A DNA stretch of 64,000 nucleotides from Nocardia suismassiliense (GCF_900269665.1 NZ_LT985361.1:4484724-4548723), one strand, 5' to 3'; counted from the first letter of the stretch, positions 26,856 through 36,254 are shown. The notes: generated by a model from the letters alone, not told the origin. Made by a program: numbers and translations.

Positions 26856-27248
26856 CTATCGGGTAGTCGGCTGTCGCAATGCGACGGTCGCGCACGCGGT
26901 GGCCAGCAGCCAGACGACCGGTCCCACGATCGCGCCGATCAGGTCGACGTAACCGGGCGCTGCGAGAAACACCAGGAAGGCCAGGTCGACCACACCGAGC
27001 ACGACGGCGTTGAGCCAATAACCCAGGCGACTGTTGACCCTGTTCATGGTCACCGCGACGAAGATGGCCTGCGCTCCCAGCGTGGTCACGCAAAGGAAGT
27101 ACAGCAGACTTTCGGCCGCCGACTCGGTGCCGGGCGCACCGTCGGCGAGGTCGCTGATCACCATGGAGGCGCCGAGTCCCATGTGCAGCACACCCCACAC
27201 GGTGTACAGCACTGCAGCGGTCGTCGACCACCGACGATTACCTGTCAC
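26856..27248 (-). CDS. Small four-helix membrane protein
   Basis: A 130-residue protein starting at GTG 27248, with four hydrophobic segments: AVLYTVWGVLHMGLGASMVI, LLYFLCVTTLGAQAIFVAVT, WLNAVVLGVVDLAFLVFLA and a final one near VWLLATACATVAL. Short polar loops separate them. It resembles small uncharacterised actinobacterial integral membrane proteins. Nothing in the sequence shows an enzyme or transport signature. It converges on the secreted protein gene with a 68-base gap. Confidence 0.6.
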   Translation of the reverse strand: MTGNRRWSTTAAVLYTVWGVLHMGLGASMVISDLADGAPGTESAAESLLYFLCVTTLGAQAIFVAVTMNRVNSRLGYWLNAVVLGVVDLAFLVFLAAPGYVDLIGAIVGPVVWLLATACATVALRQPTTR

Positions 27249-27584
27249 CTCGGCCCCCGGACTGTTCGGAAAGCGTTGGCCCGTTGCTGTTTCGGGCCCC
27301 GCGACGAAACTCTATGCCGCCCGGGTCGGTGTCCACATCGGGGTAATCACCGATTTCGCGCACGTGCCACAGTGTGCGCGAGATTTTCCGGGACATGGGC
27401 GCCACCGCGTGCGCCGAACTGATCCGGGCCGTGCTGTCCGGCACCGGCTGTGACTATCGGGCGCGGCCATCGGGGTTGGCGATTTTCCGTGGGTATACGG
27501 CAGAAATGCCACTGGGATACCTCCCGGCCGGGCGATACCTTCGTGACCGATCCAGCCCTGAGCACCAGAAGGAGTCACCCGGCC
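27249..27584. other. Intergenic region, possible gene remnant
   Basis: 336 bases between divergent genes. A plus frame from about 27374 reads EIFRDMGATACAELIRAVLS with mostly G/C third positions for roughly 35 codons, then loses coding character and runs into the DUF6010 gene in another frame. It may be the stub of a decayed gene, but it is too short to name. Confidence 0.35.
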
Positions 27585-28016
27585 ATGCATCCCGTCGTCG
27601 TCTATGTCGTTGCGCCGCTGTCGATCGGCGTCGTATACGCCGTGCTGATGTCACTGATCCGGGAACCGCACCGGCGTACCTTCAACGCGATCATGGTCGC
27701 CGGAGCCGGTGCCGCCTATCTCAGCGGCGGCGGCCTCGGCGGCTGGGAGTACTTGTTCACCGCCCTCATCACCTACTGCGCTTTCCGTGGACTCAATTCC
27801 TGGACCTTCATCGGAATCGCCTGGCTGCTACACACCATCTCTGACGTGTTGCATCACCTCAAAGGTCATCCGATCGTCCCGTTCGCGCACGATTCGTCCC
27901 TCAGCTGCGCGGTCTGCGACCCCGTGATCGCGCTGTGGTGCCTACGCGGCGGCCCGGACCTGCTCGCTTTTCTCCGCCGCCGCTCATCCGGTCAGCCCAG
28001 CGAGCCCGTCCACTAG
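27585..28016 (+). CDS. DUF6010 family membrane protein
   Basis: A 143-residue protein with four hydrophobic helices. It starts MHPVVVYVVAPLSIG after a strong AGAAGGAG ribosome binding site (27567-27574), which decides the start against longer in-frame options. Recognisable family stretches are REPHRRTFNAIMVAGAGAAYLSG, LLHTISDVLHHLKGHPIVPF and CAVCDPVIALW. The His-rich and Cys-x-x-Cys segments near the membrane could bind a metal, but no function is established for DUF6010. It stands alone. Confidence 0.8.
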   Translation: MHPVVVYVVAPLSIGVVYAVLMSLIREPHRRTFNAIMVAGAGAAYLSGGGLGGWEYLFTALITYCAFRGLNSWTFIGIAWLLHTISDVLHHLKGHPIVPFAHDSSLSCAVCDPVIALWCLRGGPDLLAFLRRRSSGQPSEPVH

Positions 28017-28402
28017 CGTCCACGTCCGGTGCCCCCGTCCACCACTGACGTTCGTACGGCTCAGGCCGAGAGCCACCGTGCTGCGGTTCCGTAACCGGAC
28101 ATACCACGTCATCATCGAACATGAAGCCCGCGCCGCGGACCGCGATGGAATCCCCGACAGGTATCGAAAACCCTGAACATCCTCGGCGCCAAGGCAACAG
28201 AGCGGCATCATCCGGCGCTGGGTGCTGCTGCCGGTTTGATTCGACGGTGCCTGCTGCGGCATGGTTTGCGGGCGGAGTGCCGGGCGGTCAGGCCGGCAAC
28301 CCGGCCCGGGCGTCGGGTCGGTCATAACGATGGCGGGAGTCGGACGGTGCTCACGCGGAGGTCGGCGGCGAAGCCGGCGGACGGCGTAAAAGGTGGTGGC
28401 GC
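28017..28402. other. Leader and intergenic region of the acyltransferase gene
   Basis: 386 bases. The last 130 carry the candidate structured motif (28274-28298) and the ribosome binding region AAAAGGTGGTG at about 28388. In the first half a minus frame gives YVRLRNRSTVALGLSRTNVS, which looks protein-like but is short and not continued. It may be a remnant; I do not call a gene. Confidence 0.4.
28274..28298 (+). promoter_or_regulatory. Candidate cis-regulatory RNA motif, copy A
   Basis: A 25-base element with core GCCGGGCGGTCAGGCCGGC, matching the copies at 31818 and 36211 in 20 of 25 positions. It is followed by ACCCG and CGGGT arms (28299-28317) that can pair, like the second hairpin of copy C. 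It lies 104 bases before the acyltransferase start. Confidence 0.45.
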
Positions 28403-30490
28403 ATGTTGACTTGGGTCCAGGACGCCGTGCGCCTGGGGTCGGCGTCGAGCGAACTCAGGGGGGACCGGGCCGGGGGAGCGGTCGGCACCGGGTATCGGCA
28501 CGACCTCGACGGCCTGCGTGGCCTCGCGATCGCGCTGGTCGTGGTGTTCCACGTGTGGATGGGCCGGGTCTCCGGCGGGGTGGACGTGTTCCTGGTCCTG
28601 TCGGGATTCTTCTTCACCGCAATGTTGTTGCGCCGCATCGAGACCACGGATGCGATCGGTCTGGGATACACCGTGCGCCGGACCGTACGCAGGCTGTTGC
28701 CCGCGCTGTGTCTCGTCCTCGCCGCGGTGTTGCTCGCCACGGTGCTCGCCCAGCCTTACACGCGCTGGGCCGACATCTCGGCCCAGACGCTCGCCTCGGC
28801 GCTGTACTACCAGAACTGGTATTTGGCAGGGGCGGAACTGGACTACCTCGCACCGGATCCCTCGGTCAGTCCGCTGCAACATCTGTGGTCGATGGCGGTA
28901 CAGGGGCAGTTCTATCTGCTGATGCTGCTGGTCGTCGGGATCTGGTCGTGGACGCTACGATTTCGCGGGCGGTTGCTGGCCTGGCTCGCCGGGTTCGGCG
29001 TGGCCTCGTTCTGGTACGCGGCGTCCGGATCGGCACAGCATCAGGCGTGGACCTACTACGACAGTGGCGCTCGCGCCTGGGAATTGCTCGTCGGTGCGGC
29101 ATTGGCCGTTGCCGCACCATGGATTTCGATCCCGAAGCCGATGCGCGCGATACTCGCGGTCGCCGGACTCGGCATGGTGATCTCCTGTGGGCTGCTCATC
29201 GATGGTGGCACCGAATTCCCCGGCCCCGCCGCGCTTTATCCCGTCCTCGCTACTGCCGCGCTGATCGTGTCCGGTATGAACACCGGCACCGCACCGCACC
29301 CGTGGATCAACCGTCTGCTGGCGACACCGCTGCTCGTCGAACTGGGTGCGCTGGCCTACTCGCTCTACCTGTGGCATTGGCCGGTGCTGATCTTCTACCT
29401 GACCGAATACGGCGAGAGTAGTCCCGGCATCGGCGGCGGGATTCTCGTCATCGCCGTCTCGCTCGTCCTCGCGGTGGCGACGCAGCGGCTGGTCGAGACA
29501 CCGCTGCGCCTGCGCCCGACCACTACCCGGTCCGGTGTGGCCGCGCGTTCCCGGCGCGGTATCGGGGCGGCGGTGTCGGTACTGGGCATCGGCGTGCTGG
29601 TGGCTGCGCTCAGCTGGCAAGCGGTGGTCCGGGCGAACCCCGCGCAGCCGGCGGCCGAGCTGGCGGTCAACCGATATCCCGGCGCGGCAGTGCTTTTCGA
29701 GGAGGTAGCCGTGGCGCCGGAGCCGATGCGGCCGACCGTCTTCGAAGGCCGGCTCGACGCGCCTGCCCCGACGTTCGACGGCTGTATCAGTGCGAACCGG
29801 GAAGTCCGGGTCTGCACCTACGGTGACGTGAATGCCGACCGCACCATCGCTTTGGTCGGCGGCTCACACTCCGAACACTGGTTGCCGGCCCTGGAACTGC
29901 TTGCGGGCGAGCACAAGTTCCGCATCGTGACCTATCTGAAGGAAGGTTGTCCGCTCACTTTGGCCGACGAGCCCTCCTACGCCCTGGCGCCGTTCCCCGA
30001 ATGCCGCGAATGGTCGATCGAGGTGCTGGATCTGCTCGCCGATCACCGCCCGGAGTGGATATTCACCATCGGCACGCGGCCCCGCTGGGACAAAGGGGAC
30101 TATGTACCACCGGAATTCATCGATATCTGGACCGCATTGGACGACCGCGGACTCAACGTCCTCGCGATCCGGGATATCCCCTGGCTGCGTCGTGGCGAGG
30201 TGCACTACCGTGCCGTCGACTGTTTGGCGGACCGGGGCAGCCCCTACAGCTGCGGGATGGACCGAGCGGCCGCGCTCGACCCGGAGAACCCCGCCGAGTT
30301 ACCGGCCTCGAGACACCCCAACATATTTCCGCTGGACCTGTCCGACGCCATCTGCCGCCCCGACCGTTGCCTGGCCGCCGAGGGCAACGTGCTGATCTAT
30401 CGCGACGAGCACCACCTCACCGCCAGCTACGCCCGCACCCTGGCCCCCGAACTCGGCCGCCGAATCGGCGAAATCACCCAGTGGTGGTGA
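28403..30490 (+). CDS. Acyltransferase-3 / SGNH-domain membrane protein (OafA-like O-acetyltransferase)
   Basis: A 695-residue protein. Residues about 30-370 form the acyltransferase-3 domain with roughly ten helices, starting YRHDLDGLRGLAIALVVVFH and GGVDVFLVLSGFFFT (the conserved Arg and His region). After a linker, the C-terminal extracytoplasmic SGNH hydrolase-like domain (about 440-695) has the catalytic block GGSHSEHW and ends with the D-x-H-type motif DEHHLTASYA. Such proteins move an acyl group across the membrane and O-acylate cell-wall or surface sugars. The start ATG 28403 has AAAAGGTGG ahead. The target could be peptidoglycan, arabinogalactan or a glycolipid. Confidence 0.88.
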   Translation: MLTWVQDAVRLGSASSELRGDRAGGAVGTGYRHDLDGLRGLAIALVVVFHVWMGRVSGGVDVFLVLSGFFFTAMLLRRIETTDAIGLGYTVRRTVRRLLPALCLVLAAVLLATVLAQPYTRWADISAQTLASALYYQNWYLAGAELDYLAPDPSVSPLQHLWSMAVQGQFYLLMLLVVGIWSWTLRFRGRLLAWLAGFGVASFWYAASGSAQHQAWTYYDSGARAWELLVGAALAVAAPWISIPKPMRAILAVAGLGMVISCGLLIDGGTEFPGPAALYPVLATAALIVSGMNTGTAPHPWINRLLATPLLVELGALAYSLYLWHWPVLIFYLTEYGESSPGIGGGILVIAVSLVLAVATQRLVETPLRLRPTTTRSGVAARSRRGIGAAVSVLGIGVLVAALSWQAVVRANPAQPAAELAVNRYPGAAVLFEEVAVAPEPMRPTVFEGRLDAPAPTFDGCISANREVRVCTYGDVNADRTIALVGGSHSEHWLPALELLAGEHKFRIVTYLKEGCPLTLADEPSYALAPFPECREWSIEVLDLLADHRPEWIFTIGTRPRWDKGDYVPPEFIDIWTALDDRGLNVLAIRDIPWLRRGEVHYRAVDCLADRGSPYSCGMDRAAALDPENPAELPASRHPNIFPLDLSDAICRPDRCLAAEGNVLIYRDEHHLTASYARTLAPELGRRIGEITQWW

Positions 30491-30515
30491 AGCGGCCGCG
30501 CCGGGGCGGGGCGGA

Positions 30516-31334
30516 CTACGCCGTGTGTTCGAACTGGCTGGTCCACACCGCGAGCCGGGTGCGTGCCCGTGAATTACGTACCAGGGCAGCAGGTGTCGCC
30601 CGCTCGAAGCCCTCGTAGTAGCCGCCGTTGACCACCGGCGTTGCCGCTGTGCTGAACTCGACGAGCAACGCGGCGGCCTCCTCGACGGAAGCGGTTCGGT
30701 GACTGCGTAATTGGGGCAGGTCGATCTCGAAGTCGGCGGGGTGCACGCTCACCGAGGTGAGACCTTCGGGTCCGGTCTCGGACAAGGACCGGCTGAACAT
30801 GGTCAACGCCAGTTTGGCTTGGGCGTAGATCGCGAGCGGGGTATAGATGGCTCGGTTGCGGTCCAGGTCCGAGTAGTCGATGTTGCCACCGGCGTGCAGT
30901 TTCGAGGTCACCGTGACGACCCGCCCCTGCGCCGCGGCGACGGCGGGGGCCAACGCCATGGTGAGCCGTCGTGGCGCGAGATAGTCGACCTGGAAGGTCA
31001 ATTCGTGCCCGTCGTCGGTGTGCGTGCGCCGTTGCGGCGCGGCGATGGACGCGACGTTGAGCAATGCGTCGAGGCGGGGTAGCTCCGAGGCCAGGGTACG
31101 ACCGAGCTCGTCGACCTCGGCCAGGCGGGTGAAGTCGGCGTGCACCAGCCGAACTCGGCCGAGCCCGGGTTCGCTCTGTAGTCGTTCCATTGTTTCGTCG
31201 GCACGGTCCTTTTCCAGGACGTGGGCGATGACGGTGGCGCCGTCGGCAATCAGCAGCCGTGCGGTAGCGAAACCCAGGCGGCTATCGGCACCGGTCACGA
31301 GTACGGTGCGGGTCGCCGGCGAGCTTGCGGACAT
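30516..31334 (-). CDS. Short-chain dehydrogenase/reductase
   Basis: A 272-residue SDR. The coenzyme motif TGADSRLG follows the first strand (about 14-21). The usual NNAG is changed to NVAS, the catalytic serine is in VTVTSKLH, and the YxxxK pair is in IYAQAKLALT. No membrane segment is present, so it is cytosolic and NAD(P)-dependent. The start ATG has GGGAG ahead. It resembles retinol-dehydrogenase-like SDRs with an extended C-terminus. It converges on the acyltransferase gene with 25 bases between stops. Substrate unknown. Confidence 0.85.
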   Translation of the reverse strand: MSASSPATRTVLVTGADSRLGFATARLLIADGATVIAHVLEKDRADETMERLQSEPGLGRVRLVHADFTRLAEVDELGRTLASELPRLDALLNVASIAAPQRRTHTDDGHELTFQVDYLAPRRLTMALAPAVAAAQGRVVTVTSKLHAGGNIDYSDLDRNRAIYTPLAIYAQAKLALTMFSRSLSETGPEGLTSVSVHPADFEIDLPQLRSHRTASVEEAAALLVEFSTAATPVVNGGYYEGFERATPAALVRNSRARTRLAVWTSQFEHTA

Positions 31335-31872
31335 AGTTCTCCCATCGGGGTGGTGCGATCGTCACGCACTGGTGTACGAGACGCGCAGGCAGGAATATCG
31401 CGATCGGTCATCGCGAAAAGACAAGTGGGACACCGCTTGTGCAGCGGCAACACGGCACGGCACAGATCTGCCGTGCTGCACAGGGCGTGGTGGACCGTTA
31501 CGCCGGACTCGGCGGCTCGTCCTCACTGCCGAAGCCGAAAAGCTCCAGGGCAGACGGCATCCGCTCCACACGGTGCCGGGCGACCTCGTCGACCCGGCGC
31601 GCAGCGCACCGAGGGCCCGAAGTCGCAGTCATACCGCGATACAAGCCCATCGGGCATATCGGCGGCAAGCCATCCACGCCCGATTTGACGGAACGTTTGC
31701 ACCGCCGCTCAGGCTCGAGCCGGTGTTGAAGTGACGCAGCCGAAGATGCCCGGATAGCTGTTGCGGGGCTTGACAAAAGCCCACGGTGCCTGCCGCGGCG
31801 GCGTAGCGTTGTGGTCAGGAGCGCCGGGAAGTCTGGTCGGCATGTCATATTCGCCGACTTCGGAGGGTTTCC
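31335..31872. other. Intergenic region upstream of the ABC pump
   Basis: 538 bases. No frame has a recognisable domain, though some are open for 100 or more codons owing to the high G+C. The 3' end contains motif copy B (31818-31842) and the GGAGGG ribosome binding site (31862-31867) of the ABC ATPase. Confidence 0.5.
31818..31842 (+). promoter_or_regulatory. Candidate cis-regulatory RNA motif, copy B
   Basis: Identical over all 25 bases to copy C (core GCCGGGAAGTCTGGTCGGC). It lies 30 bases before the GTG start of the ABC ATPase, so it would be inside the leader. The strong downstream hairpin seen at copies A and C is not obvious here. Confidence 0.5.
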
Positions 31873-32793
31873 GTGTCTGCTATTTTGGCGTTGCCGGTGC
31901 ACGCCACCACTACCTGTGCTGCCGTCTCGATCGAGCATCTGTGCAAACGGTTCGGCCGTACCGTCGCGGTCGATGATCTGAGCCTCACGGTCGCCACTGG
32001 TGAAGTGTTCGGGTTTCTCGGCCCCAACGGTGCCGGGAAGTCGACCACCATCCGGTTGCTGCTCGGGCTGATCCGTCCTTCGACAGGGATCGTGCGGATC
32101 TTCGATGCGGACGCCGCCGACGTGCGGCGGGCGCATCGTCACCTGGCTTATGTGCCTGCCGATGTGGCCTTGTGGCCGTCACTGACCGGCGCCGAGACGT
32201 TGGAGCTGCTCGCCCAGATCGGTGCGGGCACCGACCTGGCGTATCGCGCCGAGTTGATCGAGCGGTTCGCCCTGGAGGTCGACAAGCTCGGCAAGGCCTA
32301 TTCGACCGGCAATCGGCAGAAGGTCGCGCTGATCGCGGCGTTCGCCTCGCGGGCGCCGCTGCTGGTGCTCGACGAGCCGACCAGCGGGCTGGACCCGTTG
32401 ATGGAGCACGAGTTCCGGCGGTGCGTCGGTGAGGCCCGCGATCGCGGGCAGACCGTGTTCCTGAGTTCGCACCAGCTCGGCGAGGTCGAGGCGCTGTGTG
32501 ATCGAGTGGCGATCCTGCGCGCCGGTCGGCTCGTGCAGACCGCGACCTTGGCAGAGTTGCGCCGGTTGCACCGGACCATCGTCGAGGTCACCTACGAGGG
32601 GCCAGCGCCGGTGCTGAGCGAGGTAGCCGGTGTCGAGAATGTCGAAGCGCCCGACCATGGGCGGCTCCGGTTCACGGTGTCGGGGTCGGCGGCGCCTGCG
32701 CTGCGCGCGTTGTCCGCCGCGCAGGTGACGACGCTGTCGTCGCACGAGCCCAGTCTCGAAGAGATCTTCCTCGACTACTACGGGCAGGCGTGA
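31873..32793 (+). CDS. ABC transporter ATP-binding protein (drug-efflux type, Rv1218c-like)
   Basis: A 306-residue ATPase starting at GTG after GGAGGG. Walker A is GPNGAGKST (50-58, K56), the signature is the variant STGNRQKV instead of LSGGQ, Walker B is LLVLDEPTSG, and the switch is in LSSHQLGEVE. The C-terminal 80 residues form the extra domain common in ABC-2 export ATPases. The permease gene overlaps its stop by four bases. Together they match the two-gene layout of Rv1218c-Rv1217c, a multidrug/tetronasin-type exporter. It may export an antibiotic, though nothing links it to the NRPS cluster 19 kb away. Confidence 0.9.
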   Translation: MSAILALPVHATTTCAAVSIEHLCKRFGRTVAVDDLSLTVATGEVFGFLGPNGAGKSTTIRLLLGLIRPSTGIVRIFDADAADVRRAHRHLAYVPADVALWPSLTGAETLELLAQIGAGTDLAYRAELIERFALEVDKLGKAYSTGNRQKVALIAAFASRAPLLVLDEPTSGLDPLMEHEFRRCVGEARDRGQTVFLSSHQLGEVEALCDRVAILRAGRLVQTATLAELRRLHRTIVEVTYEGPAPVLSEVAGVENVEAPDHGRLRFTVSGSAAPALRALSAAQVTTLSSHEPSLEEIFLDYYGQA

Positions 32794-34412
32794 CGATGAC
32801 TACCTCAGCCGTATCGGCAGGTGGGTTCGCGCCAGGACGGGCGGTCGCCCGGCTCACCCGGCACCAAGCACAGCGTGGGGCGCTGTTCGTCGCGGCCGTC
32901 GCCGCCGGAATGTCAGCGCTGGTCGCCTTCCAATACCGCAGCACCTTCGCCGGCACCGTCGACTCCGGCGCGATCCGCGCGCTCGTTGAAAACCCCGCCA
33001 TCCGAGTCCTTTTCGGTCCGCCGCTGGCTTTGTCGGATCCCGGTGGATTCACTGTGTGGCGCACCGGCACCCCGGTGCTGGTGCTGTGCGGGGTGTGGGC
33101 ACTGCTGGCCGCCACCCGCCTGACCCGCGGCGCGGAAGACGCGGGGCACTGGGAGTTGCTGCTCGGCGGCAGGCTGCGCTCGCTCGATCTGCTCGTACGG
33201 GTAACCGGCACGCTGTGGCTGGCCGCGGCGGTGATCGCGGGCGGGGTCGGGACCGCGCTGGTCGTCGCCGGTACCGACCCACTGGGCGCAATCCTGCACG
33301 CCGCCTGCGTGTTCGGCGTCACCGCGACCTTCGGCGGCGTGGGATTGCTGACGGCGCAACTGGTTTCGTCGCGAGCCGCGGCCACCTGGCTCGCCTCGGC
33401 CGTGGTAGGGGTTGGTTTGCTGCTGCGGATGCTCGCCGACGGTGTCGGCGCGTTCGCCTGGGTGGCGTGGTTTACCCCGTTCGGCCTGGCCGCCCGCACC
33501 GCGCCCTACGCCGACAACCGTGTCGCACCGTTGTTAGTGCTGTTGGTGTTCGTTGTCGTCCCGGCCGCGAGCGCGTTCGCCGTGGTTCAGCGCCGCGACC
33601 TCGGCGGTGCGGTGATCGTCGTGTCCGCCACTCGGGCTCCCCGTACCCGACTGCTCGGATCGGTGGCCGGTTTCGCGGTGCGTCGCGCGGTGCTCCCGAC
33701 TGTCGGATGGGCCGTGGGCATCGGTGCCTACTTCCTGCTGATCGGGGCGCTGATCTCCTCGATCCTCGAATTCATGGACGAGAACCCGCGTTTCGCCGAG
33801 CTCGCCGCGACAGCCGGTTTCGGCGGCCTCGGGTCGGCCACCGGGTTCGCGGCGGCGATGTTCGCTCTGCTGGCCCTGCCGGCCGGGGGTTACGCCGAGA
33901 GTCGTATCTCCGCCATGGTCGCCGACGAGAAGGCCCGCCGCTGGACCGCGCTGCATGCGCTGCCGCTGTCGCGTTATAACTCGGCGGGAATCGAAATCGC
34001 CGTCACCGTAGTTGGTTTGGTGGTTCTGCTGGTCACCGCGGCGAGCGCGATGTGGGCGGGCGCGGTACTCGCCGGTGCGCCGCTGAGCCTGGGTGCTGCC
34101 CTCGCCGGTGCCGCCAACGTGGCTCCGGTAGCCCTGCTCGCCCTCGGCGCCGCGGTACTGGCGTTGGGCTGGCGGCCCGACGCGGTGGGGGTGATCGGTG
34201 CGATACCCGTGGTCGGCGGGTTCCTGCTCGACGTCGTGGTGCAGAGCATCGGCGCACCCGGCTGGATTCGGGAGATCTCGCCGTTCGCCCACCTCGCCGC
34301 CGTACCGGATACCGCACCCGACTGGGCTGCCAGCGCTTGGTTGACTGCCATAACCATCGCCGCGATAGCGATCGGAATGTATGGCTACGCGCGGCGCGAC
34401 CTGCAAGGGTGA
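32790..34412 (+). CDS. ABC-2-type exporter permease (Rv1217c-like)
   Basis: A 540-residue integral membrane protein with about twelve hydrophobic helices arranged as two six-helix halves, as in polyketide-antibiotic exporters. A charged cytosolic loop around SRISAMVADEKARRWTALHALPLSR joins them. I take the GTG at 32790, which overlaps the ATPase stop (GTGA); an ATG at 32796 is equally possible. It is the partner of the preceding ATPase. The perfect hairpin at 34431-34464 ends the transcript. Confidence 0.87.
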   Translation: MTMTTSAVSAGGFAPGRAVARLTRHQAQRGALFVAAVAAGMSALVAFQYRSTFAGTVDSGAIRALVENPAIRVLFGPPLALSDPGGFTVWRTGTPVLVLCGVWALLAATRLTRGAEDAGHWELLLGGRLRSLDLLVRVTGTLWLAAAVIAGGVGTALVVAGTDPLGAILHAACVFGVTATFGGVGLLTAQLVSSRAAATWLASAVVGVGLLLRMLADGVGAFAWVAWFTPFGLAARTAPYADNRVAPLLVLLVFVVVPAASAFAVVQRRDLGGAVIVVSATRAPRTRLLGSVAGFAVRRAVLPTVGWAVGIGAYFLLIGALISSILEFMDENPRFAELAATAGFGGLGSATGFAAAMFALLALPAGGYAESRISAMVADEKARRWTALHALPLSRYNSAGIEIAVTVVGLVVLLVTAASAMWAGAVLAGAPLSLGAALAGAANVAPVALLALGAAVLALGWRPDAVGVIGAIPVVGGFLLDVVVQSIGAPGWIREISPFAHLAAVPDTAPDWAASAWLTAITIAAIAIGMYGYARRDLQG

Positions 34413-34430
34413 TGCCATCCTTTGATAAGA

Positions 34431-34464
34431 AGCGGTCAGGTACACCGTTGTGTACCTGACCGCT
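34431..34464. terminator. Perfect 15-bp hairpin, bidirectional terminator
   Basis: AGCGGTCAGGTACAC, a CGTT loop and an exact reverse complement. It lies in the 60-base gap between the convergent ABC permease and AGCS symporter genes, 8 bases before the symporter stop codon. There is no long T-run, as usual for actinobacterial terminators. Confidence 0.85.
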
Positions 34465-34472
34465 GCCTTCGG

Positions 34473-36017
34473 TTACGCCTTGGTCGTCACCTGATCCTTG
34501 TCGGGACTCCGGCGGTAGGTCTCCCAGAACGTGGCGCCGGGAATGTTCAGCACCAGCGGATCGAATACCGGGTCCAAACCGGCCTTCTGCTGCCGTTCGA
34601 AATCACGCAGCGCCTTGTACGCGGGCTGTTGCAGGATGATGATGCCGACGATGTTGAGCCAGGCCATCAGTCCGACGCCGATATCGCCGAGCGTCCACGC
34701 GTCGGTCGCGGTCGAGACCGCGCCCACCGCGACGGAGACCAGGATCAACCCTTGCAGCAGCAGGGTGACGTTCGATCCGATGGTGCCGCGGATCAGCGGC
34801 ACCGGGATCGTCGCGTACTTGCCGAGCATGAACCGCAGGTTCGTTTCCGCCATGTAGTAGTAGGCGATGATCGTGGTGAGGCAGAAGAAGGCCAGCGAGA
34901 TCGCGACGAACGTCGCTCCGGCGCCGCTCCACAACGTGTCGAACCCGACCTGGGCGAAGGCCGGCCCGACCGCGGCGTCCGAAGGCAGCGCGCCGCCCTC
35001 GGCGAGCACTCGGCCGTTCGCCGATTCGCCCTCGAACACTCGGTACGCGCCCGTCGACAGGATCAGGAAACCTGTTGCGGTGCAGATGAAAAGGGTGTCG
35101 ACGTAGACGGCGAACGCCTGCACCAAGCCCTGCTTGGCCGGGTGCGAGACCTCGGCCGCCGCAGCCGAGTGCGGGCCGGTGCCTTGACCCGCTTCATTGG
35201 AATAGACGCCGCGTTTGACGCCCCACATGACCGCCGATCCGATGATCGCACCGAACGCCGAATCGACGCCGAACGCACTGGCGAAGATCAACCGCAGCAC
35301 ACCGGGCAGTTCGGTCGCGTTGGCGACGACGATGACGAGCGCCACCGCGATGTAGACGATCGCCATGAACGGCACCACCACGGCGGCGAACGCCGCGATG
35401 CGCTTGACGCCGCCGATGATCACGAACGCCAGCACGATGACCGTGCCGACAGCCACTGTCCATTCCGAGATATCCCAGGCCTGGTGCATGGCCGAGGCCA
35501 TCGAATTCGACTGCACGCTGGGCATCAGCAGGCCGCAGGCGAGCACGGTCACCGCCGCGAAGACGAACCCGTAGACCTTGAACGCCGGGGCGGCCTTGGT
35601 GTGCGCCATCGCCCGGCTGAAGTAGTAGGCAGGCCCACCGCGGTATTCGCCGGTGAGGTTGTCGCGGGTCTTGTAGATCTGGCCGAGGGTGCACTCGACG
35701 AAGGAGGTCGAGGCACCGAGGAAGGCCACGGCCCACATCCAGAACAGCGCGCCCGGCCCGCCGAAGGCGATGGCGGTGGCTACGCCCGCGATGTTGCCCG
35801 TGCCGACCCGGCCGGACAGCGACATGGCGAGTGCCTGGAACGACGACACCCCGGACGGGGAGGTTTCGCCGTTTCGCATCTGCCGGATCATCTCCGGAAT
35901 CTGGCGTACCTGAACGAATCTGGAGCGGATCGAGAAGTACACCCCTGCGGCCAGGCACAGGTAGATCAGCGCATCGCTCCAGATGTACTCGTTGATCGTG
36001 GCTAGAAATTCGGTCAA
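34473..36017 (-). CDS. Alanine/glycine:cation symporter (AGCS family)
   Basis: A 514-residue permease with about eleven helices. Family stretches are FQALAMSLSGRVGTGNIAGVA, GGPGALFWMWAVAFLGAST, EYRGGPAYYF and GVKRGVYSNEAGQGTGPHSAAAAEVSHPAKQG. It takes up alanine or glycine (or a D-amino acid) with Na+ or H+. ATG 36017 is followed at once by the first helix; a purine-rich segment precedes it. It diverges from the SulP gene with 271 bases between the starts. No regulator is adjacent. Confidence 0.93.
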   Translation of the reverse strand: MTEFLATINEYIWSDALIYLCLAAGVYFSIRSRFVQVRQIPEMIRQMRNGETSPSGVSSFQALAMSLSGRVGTGNIAGVATAIAFGGPGALFWMWAVAFLGASTSFVECTLGQIYKTRDNLTGEYRGGPAYYFSRAMAHTKAAPAFKVYGFVFAAVTVLACGLLMPSVQSNSMASAMHQAWDISEWTVAVGTVIVLAFVIIGGVKRIAAFAAVVVPFMAIVYIAVALVIVVANATELPGVLRLIFASAFGVDSAFGAIIGSAVMWGVKRGVYSNEAGQGTGPHSAAAAEVSHPAKQGLVQAFAVYVDTLFICTATGFLILSTGAYRVFEGESANGRVLAEGGALPSDAAVGPAFAQVGFDTLWSGAGATFVAISLAFFCLTTIIAYYYMAETNLRFMLGKYATIPVPLIRGTIGSNVTLLLQGLILVSVAVGAVSTATDAWTLGDIGVGLMAWLNIVGIIILQQPAYKALRDFERQQKAGLDPVFDPLVLNIPGATFWETYRRSPDKDQVTTKA

Positions 36018-36210
36018 GACCCGCTCCTATCGAACTATCGACATCGCCGGAGATCGTCCCACGAAAAGTGCGGTCATTTGTTACAAACCGGTCACAGAGG
36101 TGTTAGGTCGCTTGTGAACATCGGGTAACTGCCGGTCGCCGCCTTGCCGCCACGATCCCCATCCGGTCGCGCACTTGTCTTTGCCGGTTCTTTACGGCAT
36201 CTTTACGGGC

Positions 36211-36254
36211 GGAGCGCCGGGAAGTCTGGTCGGCAACCCACCCGCCGCGGGTTG
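36211..36254 (+). promoter_or_regulatory. Candidate cis-regulatory RNA motif, copy C, with second hairpin
   Basis: The 25-base element at 36211-36235 is identical to copy B. It is followed directly by CAACCC (36234-36239), a 9-base loop and GGGTTG (36249-36254). The whole lies within 80 bases of the SulP start, as expected for a leader RNA. Confidence 0.5.

Noticed and set aside
27374..27584. Possible gene start EIFRDMGATACAEL
   Set aside because: Coding character fades after about 35 codons and the frame runs into the DUF6010 gene; noted only as a possible remnant.
31498..32142. Minus-strand frame over the intergenic region and the ABC ATPase start
   Set aside because: Arg/Pro-rich shadow; the plus-strand ATPase with Walker motifs explains the overlapping part.
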